Position numbers and translations under genes: made by a program. From Rhynchonema sp. JSB1_4 (taxonomy: Eukaryota; Nematoda; Chromadorea; Monhysterida; Xyalidae), in NCBI GenBank assembly GCA_030248065.1, contig JASAMV010008343.1, positions 1 through 64,000 of the forward strand: 64,000 nucleotides of DNA. Direction: 5' to 3'. The notes beneath the pieces are model-generated. The model was not told the origin of the DNA. It made no database searches and worked only from the letters and a program-made list of their open reading frames with translations. Below, in pieces: positions 1 to 12,700 of the stretch. How positions within the stretch are numbered: the stretch's first letter is position 1; each line of letters starts with the position of its first letter.

Positions 1-203
1 GTTGGAAAACATTTGGTTTGAAAGAAAATTTTCTTTGAAAATTATTTTCTCGGCAAAAGTGATATTTTGAACCGTACGTGTCGGGTATCGCCTGTCGCGT
101 CTCGGTTCCAAAAAAACGGGACACCGGACACCAGACATCCGACACTGGATAGTTAGTTTTTTTCGCACCCGAGAGCCGATACCTGGCACTGGACATTTCT
201 GTG
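1..203. repeat. 3' half of a GACACCC-family element
   Basis: This is the right-hand half of the repeat family seen complete at about 8569-9094 and 47986-48492. It shares the AAAATTTTCT block, the TTTTGAACCGTA block and then degenerate CCGACACC/TGTCGGG units. The left half lies outside the window. No coding signal is seen in it. Confidence 0.7.
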
Positions 204-412
204 ACCCTACTCCTTGGTTTTACTTGGTGTTTCAATTGCGTTGAAGTGTTATCTTTGTAATTTTGTTGTCAAGGAAGGATCGCTGTTTCGAGATCAGTAC
301 TATTTTTTCGTGACAGCATTCTCCTGTGATGTTACTTTGATAATGAGAAATTATTGTCGTGTTTCCAAGAATTCTTTTACATTTTCTCAAGACCAGTGCG
401 ACGGTGGTCGAA

Positions 413-500
413 ATGGCGAGTCTCAGACGACGTGCAAAACGTGCGAAAGTTGGTCTGGTGCAGTCTCTTGAATGTACATCGACAGAGACAGACATCGAAG
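413..500 (+). other. Possible upstream 5' exon of the helicase gene
   Basis: An ATG at 413 opens a basic stretch beginning MASLRRRAKRAK and runs to a plausible donor at 501. It would join the acceptor at 722-723, but the reading phase does not carry into the next helicase exon. It is therefore either a 5' UTR exon or a separate short frame. The helicase model starts at the ATG at 734, where every later exon joins in phase. Confidence 0.3.
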
Positions 501-733
501 GTTTGTTGTCGTATTGGAGAGCTGTGATCAAGATCAGTTTTGAAAATGCTTCCTGTTTTGTGATGTAATATAATATATTTGGGAGTTTTCCGTGGAAAAC
601 GAGTATTAGCGAGAAGCACATCCTTATCTTGGAGAAGACCTCTGAAAATAAGGTGGGCGGGAGGATTAGTATTGTACGCTGAAACAAACTTTGTTGCAAC
701 ATTGTCTCTTTTTTACGTTTTAGACGCCCTCTC

Positions 734-3700
734 ATGTGTCTCGTCCATGGAGTTGACACTGTTGGCAGTACGACGAAATCGTGCAGTGCTTCTGGCCGGT
801 GCCGTTCAGACAAAGACATGGCGGGGTACGTAGGATTTCTTATTGTTTGCTTGTGGTACTCATGGAGAGTTTTTCGAACAGAGGGGTTGGAACAGGTGCT
901 TCACACGTTTATCACCTGATGTTAGTCTCTGGCGGAAACCGATGCGTTTAGAGAGCATTACATTTTGTTTCAGTACGAGTGTTGACACTTCGAAGGATGA
1001 CGTGCTTCGAGAGCGGATGTGGGAGAGGCGAATCGGTGACGAAAATGTCCAATTTGTGTCCGTCACTGGCATATCGGTTGCTTTCAACAATCAGGGCGAA
1101 GTCTATCCGCATCAAAGAATTTTGTTTAACGAGGTTGGTGGGTGATGTGGGAGAGTAGTCACCTTTTCAATCTTGTATCGTGATCGTGAGTTCGCCTCAT
1201 TACGCTTGGGGTCTTGATCCCGGATTTTGGAAATGGGCATCCAGATCCCAATTCGAAGTTCGTTCTTCTCAATTGACATCCCGATCTCCGGATTAACCAT
1301 GAATACGGTTTCAACACGTGGTTGGATCTTGGTCTGCAAGAGGTTACGGCCAGTGAGGAATTTCACAAACACGTGCAGTCGAATATCAAACATCGGTTGT
1401 GCGGTAGTTGTTGTTGGCTATGAGAACGGTTGTTGTCAATATGCGGACTTATATTTTGCAGTTGGGAAGACTCGCCGTCAAAGATTACAACGAGACCGTG
1501 GTCGTCGCTTTATGTTGTCCAACGGGATGCGGCAAAAGTGCTGTTGTGGAAGCCACTTGCGCTGGTTAGAAGTACAGTTCACCCTTGTGGGAGTTTGGGT
1601 ATTCCATTAGTAAATTGCGGCGATAAAAAATTAGTGAACGGGACGTTTTGTGGAGAAAGGCTTTTATCGGTGCTTATTGTTGTACCAATGTCGCTATTTT
1701 AGTTCACGCACACTTCCGAGAACTAAATGAGGTCGATCGCTCGGTCAAAGTTCCACGGGTAATTTTTGCGTCACAAACACAAGCTCAATCTGGAAATTTG
1801 TTGAATCATTTTCGATCCACTGTGTACAGCAACCATTTTCGGTTAGTTGGTTGTTCAGTGCTGATCGATGTTTGCGGTATTTTTACCCAATCTCTCTGAT
1901 AGGTACGTTGCGATGGCCGGAAGAGAAAAAATGTGCATTGCGCCTTTACTTCGAATGGTGAAAAATAAATGGGACGGCTGCGAGATTTTGCGAAATGACA
2001 AGTCAAGAGAGGCGAATGGTGAGTCGAAGGTTTGTTGAATATTTCATTTTTGACCATTTTTTAATCTTTTGTGTTTGGAAATGTTGCGAAGAGAGTTTTA
2101 TCCGCTCTAACGCATGGTTGATATTAATGAATTTTCCATTTAAACGGTTTCCAGCATATATTCGACGAAAAGCAATCTGAATGAAACATGGCACCCTGAC
2201 TCGGTTTGGTCCAAAACACTCAGGCCCAAGAAAAATTTTTCCCATGTCACATCTCTATCTGAGCGCGAAGGAAAACGTTGAAAATTTCGACGCTATCAGT
2301 GCACCATCAAAATAAAATATCAATTTGTTTAGCACGTTCTTAAGGTGTCGTTTGATCACAAATATTTTTTAAACGCTTTGGCTGTAATTTAAAATTATAC
2401 TCATTTTTTAGCGCTGTCACAGCTTGTGCTACTTTGCCGAAACGATGATAATTTTACAAAAAAAACTTCCATTGTAGTTTTGAGCCCCAAACACAGGACG
2501 CAGAGTTTTACTATATAGCACTAAAAAACATGATTTATCACCCTATTCCAGCGATCAAAAACCAATTTTCCATCCTTGATAGGTTTTGACAAAAGTTGCG
2601 TGACCTGTACAATTTTGTACAACAACATTTATATTTTTAGTATCTGGGGTGCCATATATCACGTTCGTACATCGTTATTAAAACAGGAAATGATGAGATA
2701 GAACTATATTTGGTGTCCCCAAAAGAGGGCCAAAAGCTTGAGGCTCGCAATAATTTAGCGAACTTTTGTCGAATATTATCAACGACGGAAAATTGGCCTT
2801 TGATCGTTTGAACAGCATGATAAATGGGCTTTGTTACGTATGTTATAGTAAAGCTCTGTCTGCTCTCTAGCTGGGCCAAAAATAGAACGGAAAATTTCTA
2901 AGATTAGCGTGGGTTTCGCAGAGTGTTGCCAGTTGTGGTAGTGCTCAACAAAATAAGTATAATTTTAAATTTGAGTGAAGGTGCTTATGAAACATTTGTG
3001 ATGAAACGGCATATAAACAACGTACACAACAGATCCATGTTTTATTTTGATCGTGCAGTAGTAGGATGAATATTTTAAAAAAAATTTTTCAAAGCTTGTG
3101 GCTCAGACAGGGTGTTGAGCCGAGTTATCTTGCCAAGTTTCAGTAAGATTGGTTTTGGTCGAATACATATGACGGAGACCCTTTAAATGTTCTCCGGTCG
3201 GAATAGAAGCCTCAAGCGATGTGAGTAGAAAATTTTCCACTTAAACCCTGCTCAGCAGCAATCGAATTTTCTTCATGGACGATTGATTTTACTCGGAAGA
3301 GTAAAGTTGCGAAAACAGTCCAAAATAGTATAAGAACAACCAAAATACCACACTTTTCTGTCGTTTTACAAACGTTTTGCCAGGTTTAGATGAAAATTGT
3401 CACAATGACGTCAAAATATGATATGACAACGTCAAAATGCTGGAGTTAAGTGTCGTACTGAAAACCATGAAAACCTGCAGTTTTTCGCTTAAAGCGCCTC
3501 TGGCTATACTTGGGGACGAAAAAAACGGTTTTCGAAAGAAAATTGAAGAAAAGTTTTTTCGGAGGCACCGAAAAACACGTTTTTATTTTTCCGGAAATTT
3601 TTTCAAATGGCAAGTTTAGCAAAAACGCTTTTTTTCCACAAATTTCCGAGAAATTTTTCAAGCTTGCGAAAAGATGTTGTCAAAACCAATGTAAATCGAT

Positions 3701-6700
3701 GTTAAACAATTCTAAGTAAGCACTTTAATCTTCAAGCGCATTTTTAGCCTGTTTGACGCCATTTCCAGCCAAATTTTCTTTAAAATACACGTTTTTGAAC
3801 CCTGGTCATCGTTAAATACTGCAAAAATATTTAAAAAAGAAACGGTTTGTTTCGCCCAAAAAAAAACGGTTTTTTTTCCAAAAGTATATTTTCCAGAAAA
3901 ATACGCAAGTACTGTATATCTGACGCATGTAAGTGGAAACGTTCCCACTTAAAGGTCTCAGGGACTCTAATTGGACTTTTTTCTTTCTGGTGAGAGTCCA
4001 GTTTTTCACGAATTTCCCTATAGAGCCTCCCTCGGCTTTAAGTCGAAAACTCCTGTAGGATTTTTTTAGACTGCGTGTTCCTACTACGACAATTTCGAAA
4101 AAAAGTGGAAATCTTCGTCAAGTCGAGAACATGCGTTGGAGCTTCTTGGACGTCGTGAAGAGGACTATCTTCGAGGATTGTCCACAGAAGAAGTCATTCG
4201 ATTGTCCGAAGCTCTACCCTCTGTTGAGCGGTTTTGCCCGTACTACGTGAACAAGGAGTTGTTTGCAGCGGACGTATCGGTGGTGTTTGGAGTGTACAAT
4301 CACATAGAGAGTATGTTCTTTGGTATATAATTATTCAGGTCGTAACTCGGTTCATTTGTAATCACTAAATTTTTTGTAGCTGAGGAACAACAGGAGACGA
4401 CGGGACTGTTCGTGAAGGATCAACTACTAACCGTGGATGAGGTTCGAAGTTCATTCAGTTAAATTTGGCCAAGTATTAATACATGTAGTACAAGTGTTTC
4501 AGGCGCACAATATGTTGTCCGTAGAATACGACGTTTGCAGTTTGAACACGACAAATGTGCAGGTTATGCAGCATCTGGGAGCAATACAAACTTTTTGTGA
4601 GTCAACTGCTACGTTGTTCGATTTATTTGCGATATTTGCAACCATTGTTGAAAGTTGTGGAAAAATTGACCTTCGTGAAACGAAAGTTTACTGTAGCAAG
4701 AAATAGCGAATGTCCAACCACATCAAAGTTTGTGCGTGATATAGCGTGTGTGAATGATTTTCAGCGGTATACAACAATGGTCCTGACGTTCAGTTACATC
4801 CAGAGGTGTTTAAAGGTGCTCGTCAACCAACCCATCGACTTCCTTTAATCTTGGGTGCAGTGCACCTGAATAAAACGTAAATATGTGTTACTCGACTCTG
4901 ACTGGGAGTATCGACTGGTTACTTCCTTTCCTGATGTTTCACGGCCGGGTTGAAGTTTGCCCCTCAGTGAAAAAAATGCAAAAATTATGCCGGGTTTCCA
5001 TGGAAAGGACAATTCGCGGCAACGTTATAATTTCAGAATATCAAGCACCAACGTTTATTTCATCAGTATGATATACAACTTTGCAGTAAACAGGTTGTAT
5101 CCTGAAGCAGAAGTCATTTAGTTCAAAACCTAGTGTTTTTTCGTCACCGTTTTTCTCTCGCCGATAATTTTAAGCATCTGCGATTGACCAGCAAATGTGT
5201 TGATCGGACACAAAAAATCCTCTAATTACTGTGTATATAACCTGTGCTTTTTAGTTCTTTGCACCGAATACAGCTAACGCCATAATTCGGACAACATGCG
5301 CAAGTCGGTTATTATGAGCATCACAACCCCAAAAAAGACAAAACATTTTTGAGTACTCGAATCTGCACGTTGTTTTTGAGCGCGCGCCCTGATAATGACC
5401 GACTTGCGCATGTTGTCCGAATTATTGTATTAGCTGTGTTTGTGCAGAGAACTCAAAAGACAGGTTATGTACACACAGTAATTAGAGGATTTTTGTGTCC
5501 GATCAAAGTTCTAAATCAAATCGCAGATGCTTCAAAATTATCAGCGAAGAAAATGAGTTTTGCACCGTTTTGCGGTTCTCTTGCCGTTTCGCGCGTCTCT
5601 CGAGTGCTCTCTTCGCGCGTGCTCCCGGGCGGCCTTTTTTTTTTCGGTCCTCCGCGCGGGCCGCGCCTCCGGCGGCCGCCCCCCCCCCCCCCCCTTTAAG
5701 GGTGAAGAAAGAATTGCTGGTGAAAGAGTATTGGAACTCGTCTTTCGGAGACGATTCTAATGATTGTTGAGTATAGAGGGTGACAACACGTTGACATGAA
5801 TCTTTCTAATCAAATTTAATAGCTTTTTATCTAATCACTTGTTTGAAAATTTAATAAATGCTGAAATTTAGTACGGTAAACGGTGCTTGATTTTGTATGC
5901 TGAATAAAGAAGGCGGTACATTCGTTTTCAGCCTCACGAAAAATTAAATAAATCTTTGATTTTATTAGCTTCATGCTACTAGGCTCTTTTCTGAAAATAA
6001 ATTACATCATGGATGGTGAAAGATGTTTTGTTGCAGGCAAGTGGGCTAACGATATCGTGCGTCGCGAACCGGCTGTCTTCGATGCACGAACGCTGTCTCA
6101 CATCCGTTTGTACGCGTCGAAATTGATGGTCATTGATCAAATTTTTTCTGAGTTTTCGAGTTGGTCGCAATCGGCTGTGTTCCAAAACTCAGAAAGTCAG
6201 GTTGGGAGTGGAGGCTTGTGTCGAAAGAAAAATTTTTTTTAATACCGTTGAAGTTTTAGCTGATCGGTACGGCGGCCCAAGAAGAACAACAGCGTCCTGG
6301 ACCTGGGCGATCTCTTCAAAAAGAACCGAAGAAACTTTACGAATTGTATCAACCAGCAGAGAAGTTCCTTGAACAAGTTCGACGTTCGATTCCCAGCTTG
6401 TTCTCACAAGCGGCGATTACGCGTTTGACGGTTAGAGTTGAGAAGTACAGGTGATTTAAATTTTTCTTTGAAAATGGTAGTTTCTATATAGATAATTTCA
6501 ATATTGAAGTTATTTGTTGCGGTAGGGAACGTTGATTGGTGAACTTTTGTGCATAAACATGATTTTCCTGAAATTGTTGAAAGTCAATAACATTCACTTG
6601 AGTGTGAAGTAGGGATTAAAATGAGAAACATACAGGCAAACACCAGAAGGCCGACACTGACAATCAGTGATGTGGTTCCCGACGCTGGCTCGCATATTCT

Positions 6701-9700
6701 TTGTGTGCAGTTTGTTCACAAATTTTTCATAAACGCTTTGCGTCTCATTTAGAACCATATTGAATTTTTTGGCACTACCACAGCTCGCGCTATTTTGCCA
6801 AAACCTCGGTACATTGTTACTAAAATAGGAAAATATGAGATAGAAGTCTGCTTCGCATCCACAGAAAATGGCAAAAAGTTGAGGTTCACTACACTTGAGC
6901 CAGCTTTTATCGAAACTTATCAGCGGTGTAAAATTAGTTATTGATTGCCTGAATAGCATGATATACGGGCTTTTTTGCCTACTTTATATAAAAACTCTGT
7001 GTGTTTTCTATGTGACCGGAAAATACAACGGAAAATTTTTTTCGAAAATTTCCCTGGTTTTGGCAAAATAGCGCCACCCGTGGTAGTGCCAAAAAAGTGA
7101 ATATGGTTTTAAATTACACCCAGAACATTCATGAAAAATTTGTGAACAAACCGCACACAAACAATATGCGAAACAGATCGATATTTTAATTTCAACGTGC
7201 TGACGTAGGGTCAAAATTTTTTACCTTTTAGCTCTCCTGGCTCAGACAGCGAGCTAATATGCGAAAAAATTTTCTTGGCCGTGAGTGTTTTGGATCAAGC
7301 CCACTTACGGTGCCAAATCTGATTGAGATTGGGTTCCGTCGCATATATATGGCAGAGACCCTCTAACCAGTGAAAATTATACAGTGGTTATTTATAAGGC
7401 AACTTTGATGCAAATTCCAGGACATCACCGACTACCTCACGGACGAACACAAGTCAGTGTATCTAGCAGTTCAAGCGTTCCAGTCTTCGTACCATATCAC
7501 TGAGAGTCTGCAGACTCAAAATGACGTATCAGCTCGACGTGACATAGTCAACGACTCTCCCCCAGCGCAGTTAAGATCCGCGCTTCTTTGGATCAAGAAA
7601 TTCGCCAAAATATTTGCGCTGATGGACGAGGAGATGGATTCATACAGGTTAGGGATGTGATACGTTTCTTTTGCGGATAGGTTTTCAATGTGTAGCAAGT
7701 ACTGTTTTTAGAATTACTCTCGAAGAGGAGTTTCCGTCGCTGTCGCATCGTGACAAGGAGTTATTGGAGGCAGATATCAGACCACAGATCATTCTTCACA
7801 TTTACGTCGATTGTTGTAGTCCTCATGTGGTGAGTTTGGAAGGCATCTTTTCGACAATTCTTATGATGGTACCCACGGCTCGTTCCCGTGCTCTTGCGTA
7901 ACTGGATCACATGGGCACGAGATCTGTTAGACATCTTTAGTCAAGAATGAAACCACGACAAAGGAACGTTGGCCATCCATCAACGAACCAACTTCTAAAA
8001 TTTCCTGCGATTCTTTTCCCGCAAGAGCAAAATGCCACCCAGCAACCGAGTCCTTACTCTCAATTTTCTGTCGGACTGGATACCGTACAACGGTCCCAAA
8101 CGATCTCCAGCACTTGAATGGAACAGATAGAACAATTTCAGGCACTATTACCCCCAAGACGAAACGCGGTCGAAGTAGTGTTAATGAGCAACTTTAATAT
8201 TCCTCTCGCAGAAGCTGTGAGTGGTTTCCTAGTCTTCTAGTATACTCCGCTACTGTTGGTACAATCATGTCGCCAGGCCTTTAGCGTGTTTTGATATGCG
8301 TGCAAAAACCTGTGTTTTGTTGCGCGATCCCAAATTTCGTGCATGATTTCAGCCCTTCAAAGCTTTCAACGGAGCCAAGATCGTTGTCTTGGTCAGTGCG
8401 ACGCTACCGCCTAAGGCACAGTTGCAGAACGATTTGCAAATATCCAACGATCGCTTCATCTATGTTAAAACGGACAAACATGTTGTTGCTGAGGAGCGGA
8501 TGTTTGTGTCTGCTCTGGGAATGGGGATTCAAAACAATGAGTTGAAAGGTTGGTGGTATATGTCTCCATTAAGGTTAAAGGTCGGTGGGGTACCTGATAC
8601 CTGACAGCCGACACCCGACATCTGGAAGCACCCGACGCCCGACACCCGAGATCTCACAAAAAAAGCCGACACCCGACACCCGACAATTGCAAAAAAACCC
8701 GACACCCGACATCTACTTTTTGAAAAAACTTGACACCCGACACATGTTTTTGGATCAAAAACGGGCAAATTTTTGCTCATTTGTATCATTTGTCCAATTT
8801 TTTGGCTCAAGTTACTGAATTCAAGTATTTTCACAGGAAATAAACACCAAAACATCAGATTCTGCGTCTTCGGAAACATTCGGTGGGAAGAAAATTTTGT
8901 CTCAAAATTGTTCTCCGAGCAAAACTTATGTTTTGAACCGTAAATGTCGGGTATCGGTTGTCAAGTGTCGGGTCCGGTCTCGGTTAAACTCGACACTCGA
9001 CATCTACGGGTACCCGAGACCCGACACGTACACTTTTTTGGCAGCCGACACCCCACACCCGACAGCCGACACGAGACATCTGTTTAACCCTAGTTTCTAT
9101 GCGGTGCATTCTACACCGTTACTCTGGAAAGTTACACCAATGTGGCAACGAAAGATTGTGCAAATTGGTTATGGAGTTGTTGTCAATAAACTCATTGTAA
9201 TTCGAAACGTGTGTGGTAACGATTAATAGTGTCGGCTGTGTATTGATTCTTGATTGAGAATGGGTCGATAACTGATTACTCGCTGGTTTATGGCAATCCA
9301 TTGAAGCGTTCTGATTGTTTCTGGGTAATTTTCAGAAACACAAATTTAAAAATTTAAATAAGCAGCTGGAATTGGTAGGCGATTAATAAGCACTAAAAAT
9401 AATCTTTCTAACAATGTCTTATATTATTCAGCCACCAAACTAGAGTTGGAGAAACCAACGTTTTTCGTTGAACTGGGAGCGACCGTCGCACGAATTTTGG
9501 AGGTCACGAACGGTGGTGTCTTCATCTACTTCAAATCGTTCGAAATGATGAATTCTGCTATCCAAAATTGGAAAGGGGGAGAAATATTTGGGTCAATCAA
9601 ATCAATGATGGTACGTTTAAAAAAAGGTTCTGAGAAGAGGACCCTTGTAACAGAGTTGAAGTTTGCGATCTTATTTATTCAAAGACAAAATACCATCCAC

Positions 9701-12700
9701 GATTAGTTAAATATCATCATCGTTAAACTGCTGAATATTTAGTTTGCCACTGAACCGTGGTTTGTGATCCTCATAACGGCGACTCGTTATTATTTTCTTC
9801 ACATCGTTATTGTAGCCGGTTGTGATCGATGATCGAGAGACGACATCGCAATCTATTTTGGAACAAATCGCTACACATCTGAAAAATTCACGAAAGGCGC
9901 TGTTCTGTACGTATATGCGAGGTTGGTGGTTGTATCGAATACTGACCATTTGTTAAGTTCATGGATAGTAATAGATATCGCCTTGTTTTAGTTGCCCATT
10001 GATTGTGAACGTTAATGTTCTATTAAGAAGCTTGTACAACCGTATGAGAATTAAAAGTAGCTAGAACAGTTACTTTGGTCTACATTCTTGGGCTTAGAAT
10101 TGAATTTCGGTTCTTATAGTTTTAATTGTCATTCAGGGAGGTTCGCGGAGGGCTTGAACATACCACCCCACTTCTGTCGAACATTGATCACAATTGGTTG
10201 GTAATTTGTCAGCTCTTTTAGTATTTTAGGAACACAAGTGTTGATGAAGGTCATGTGCGTATGATTTCGTTTCCCGCCTGACACATGTCCAGAAAATGTG
10301 GAAATTGTTACTTAAATGTGCTGGTTTTAGAAACTTAGCGCGATCTATGACACAATTAAAAATATGGACGTCGTTGTGAATTTGAGTGAAGGTGCTTAAA
10401 GGTGCTGGTTAACATCGTTCGACCGCGCTTGATCTTGCGAAGGGGGGAAGGGGTACTATATTTTAACAAACTTTGGACATCGTGTTACTCGACCCTGATC
10501 TGGCGAACCGATTGGTTGGTTTCTGATGTTTGACGACCACGTTCAAGTTTGGCCTTGGTAAAAAAGAGCAAAGAAATTTCAAATGCTGCTAGGACACCAA
10601 TAGGCCGTTTCGAAGTTTGATATTGAAATAACAACAATGTCCAACATTGGCAAAAACCGCAATGCAATAAAACATTTCAGAAACCTGCCCATTTTTTGTT
10701 AAGATTCTCTGTTTGTATAATTTTAAGCATCTGGTGAATGAAATAAGTTCTCAATTATAGATAATAATCCTCTAATTATGAAGTTTTTTGTTTGTGCTCC
10801 CCAGTTTTCAAAACCCTACACAACTCACACAATGTTTACCACTACATTGGCAACCTAGCCATTCCACAGCACACATACACAACAAAGCCTGCCAGCCGAA
10901 ACATTGCTGTGTTGTGACTGTGCCAGCTGTGTGTTGTCTTTGTGTGTGCCCTCCAGAATCGCTGCGTTCCGCATGTTCTGGTAAACATTGTGTGAGCTGT
11001 GTAGCATTTTTAAAACTCGGCACGACAAACGAAAAACTTGATAATTAGAGAATTTTTGTTTGTAATTGACAACTTATTTCATTCACCACAGATGCTTGAA
11101 ATTATAGGAGTAGAAAATCCTAACAAAAAATTGCCAGGTTTGTCAAACCTTTTATTTTTGTATTCAACAATGGGAACATTTCAATAGCCATTGTGTATTG
11201 CAGTTTTCGGTACACTGTTGGAGGTTGCTGTCACTGTAGTGTCAAACTTTGAAACAGCGTATTGGTGTCACAGCAGGGTCTCAAATTTTTTAACTTTTTT
11301 TCACCGGGAACAAACTTCAACGTCGGCGTGAGAAATCAGGAAGCAACCAATCGGCTCGCCAGATTAGCGTTGAGTAACACAATGTCGAAACTTTCTTCAT
11401 ATGTAGTACCCCCAAGATCAAGCACGGTCGAAGGGTTGTTGACCAGCACCTTTAAGGGGCTCGGATCGCAACCGCAAATTTTTTTTTCAACAATTTAAAA
11501 AAGTTTAATTTTTAAACCAAATTCAGTAAAGCTTAAGTAAATTGGTTTAAAAACCGTCACAATCCAGAAAAATTTCAATTTTAATCTAGAAATCACTTTG
11601 AGTTCGTTTGCATCATTTATCAAGGGTGTTTAGATCATTTTGATGCATTTCGACACTACTTTATATGGAACTACGATTGATGTTGTGTCGTCTGAGACAA
11701 GAGTTTAGTCGAATACGCAAGATTCGTCTATAAGGCACGTGGAATCGAAAATATAACGTGGAGAAACACTTGTTGGGTCCCGGAAGCAGGCAGAGTATGT
11801 GTCATGTATCGTGTGAAGGTGTAATAACATCATTTTGCGCTTCTTACATGGGACCAAAAGTCATTTTATCAACAAAATCTTTTGAGCTTGGAGAAAAATG
11901 GAGAAAAAAATAAACCGATAAGGCCATTTTTGGACATTTGAAAACATTTTGTTGTCGCAGAAAATTGAAAAAAAAAATAAAAAGAAATTTTCTTATTTTT
12001 TTTTTGTGGCTGAACTGCTCGAACTACAACTAGAGAAATACTACAAGATTGTTTTGTTATGCGTTGTTCAGAAAGACTGATTTATTTACACAAATTTTTT
12101 AGGTATCCCTCACCCTCACCGTGGCAACCACGCAGTAAGTTTGTTTTTTTTTTCAACAAACATTTTTACTTTTGGTCGATCTACTTTCCATAATCGAATG
12201 AGATGAGGAATGTTTGTCATATCCAAGAATTTCGTCAGAGTTAAAGTTAAATTTGGCTTGGTGAAGTGTGTTTTCATCCAGCTCTTATCAAAGCACATGG
12301 AACAGATTTTTTCCAGTGTATCAACAAGATGCAGCATATGTGGTCGAAACACAATCAAGCGGTTGCTATGGGGGATCACTCGCAAATTAGTGGAGCGGAG
12401 TGGTACGCACGTGAGGGGTTGGTTTCATGTGGGGAAAATAACTTGGAAATAATTTTGAACATCATAATCGCGTTTATTGTTTCGGTGTGATGATGTCGTT
12501 GAGAAGTACAAATTATGGCATACGCACCGGAATTTTCGGGAAATTTGTCCCATATGCACGTTATAATATGATATTTCTCATGCCATGAGGAGGGAAGATT
12601 TTCTAAACATTCAAAAATATTACATGGTTTAGGGGGACTTTGAAAAAAGGTGATCACTTTAGCTGGCGTAGGCGACAAGCTGAGCACAGGGCCAAGAAGC

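Larger units (their letters stand above)
1565..4069. other. Content of helicase introns 3 to 5
   Basis: The introns at 1565-1702 and 1842-1902 are short and unremarkable. The intron at 2030-4069 is about 2 kb and is nearly filled by two repeats: a foldback element at about 2155-3188 and an AAAACCGTTTT-type repeat at about 3440-3960. No other exon is seen there. Confidence 0.6.

Noticed and set aside
232..819. 195-codon open frame on the minus strand
   Set aside because: It overlaps the 5' exons of the helicase gene on the opposite strand, has low-complexity repeats of Leu/Arg and no recognisable domain; the plus strand has the in-phase gene model.
5349..5770. Pro/Arg-rich open frames over the GC island
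   Set aside because: They are produced by homopolymer and CG-rich sequence inside an intron and by the foldback arms; no splice site supports them.
10788..11048. Similar Cys-rich peptides on both strands
   Set aside because: The two frames are mirror images produced by the central palindrome of a foldback element.
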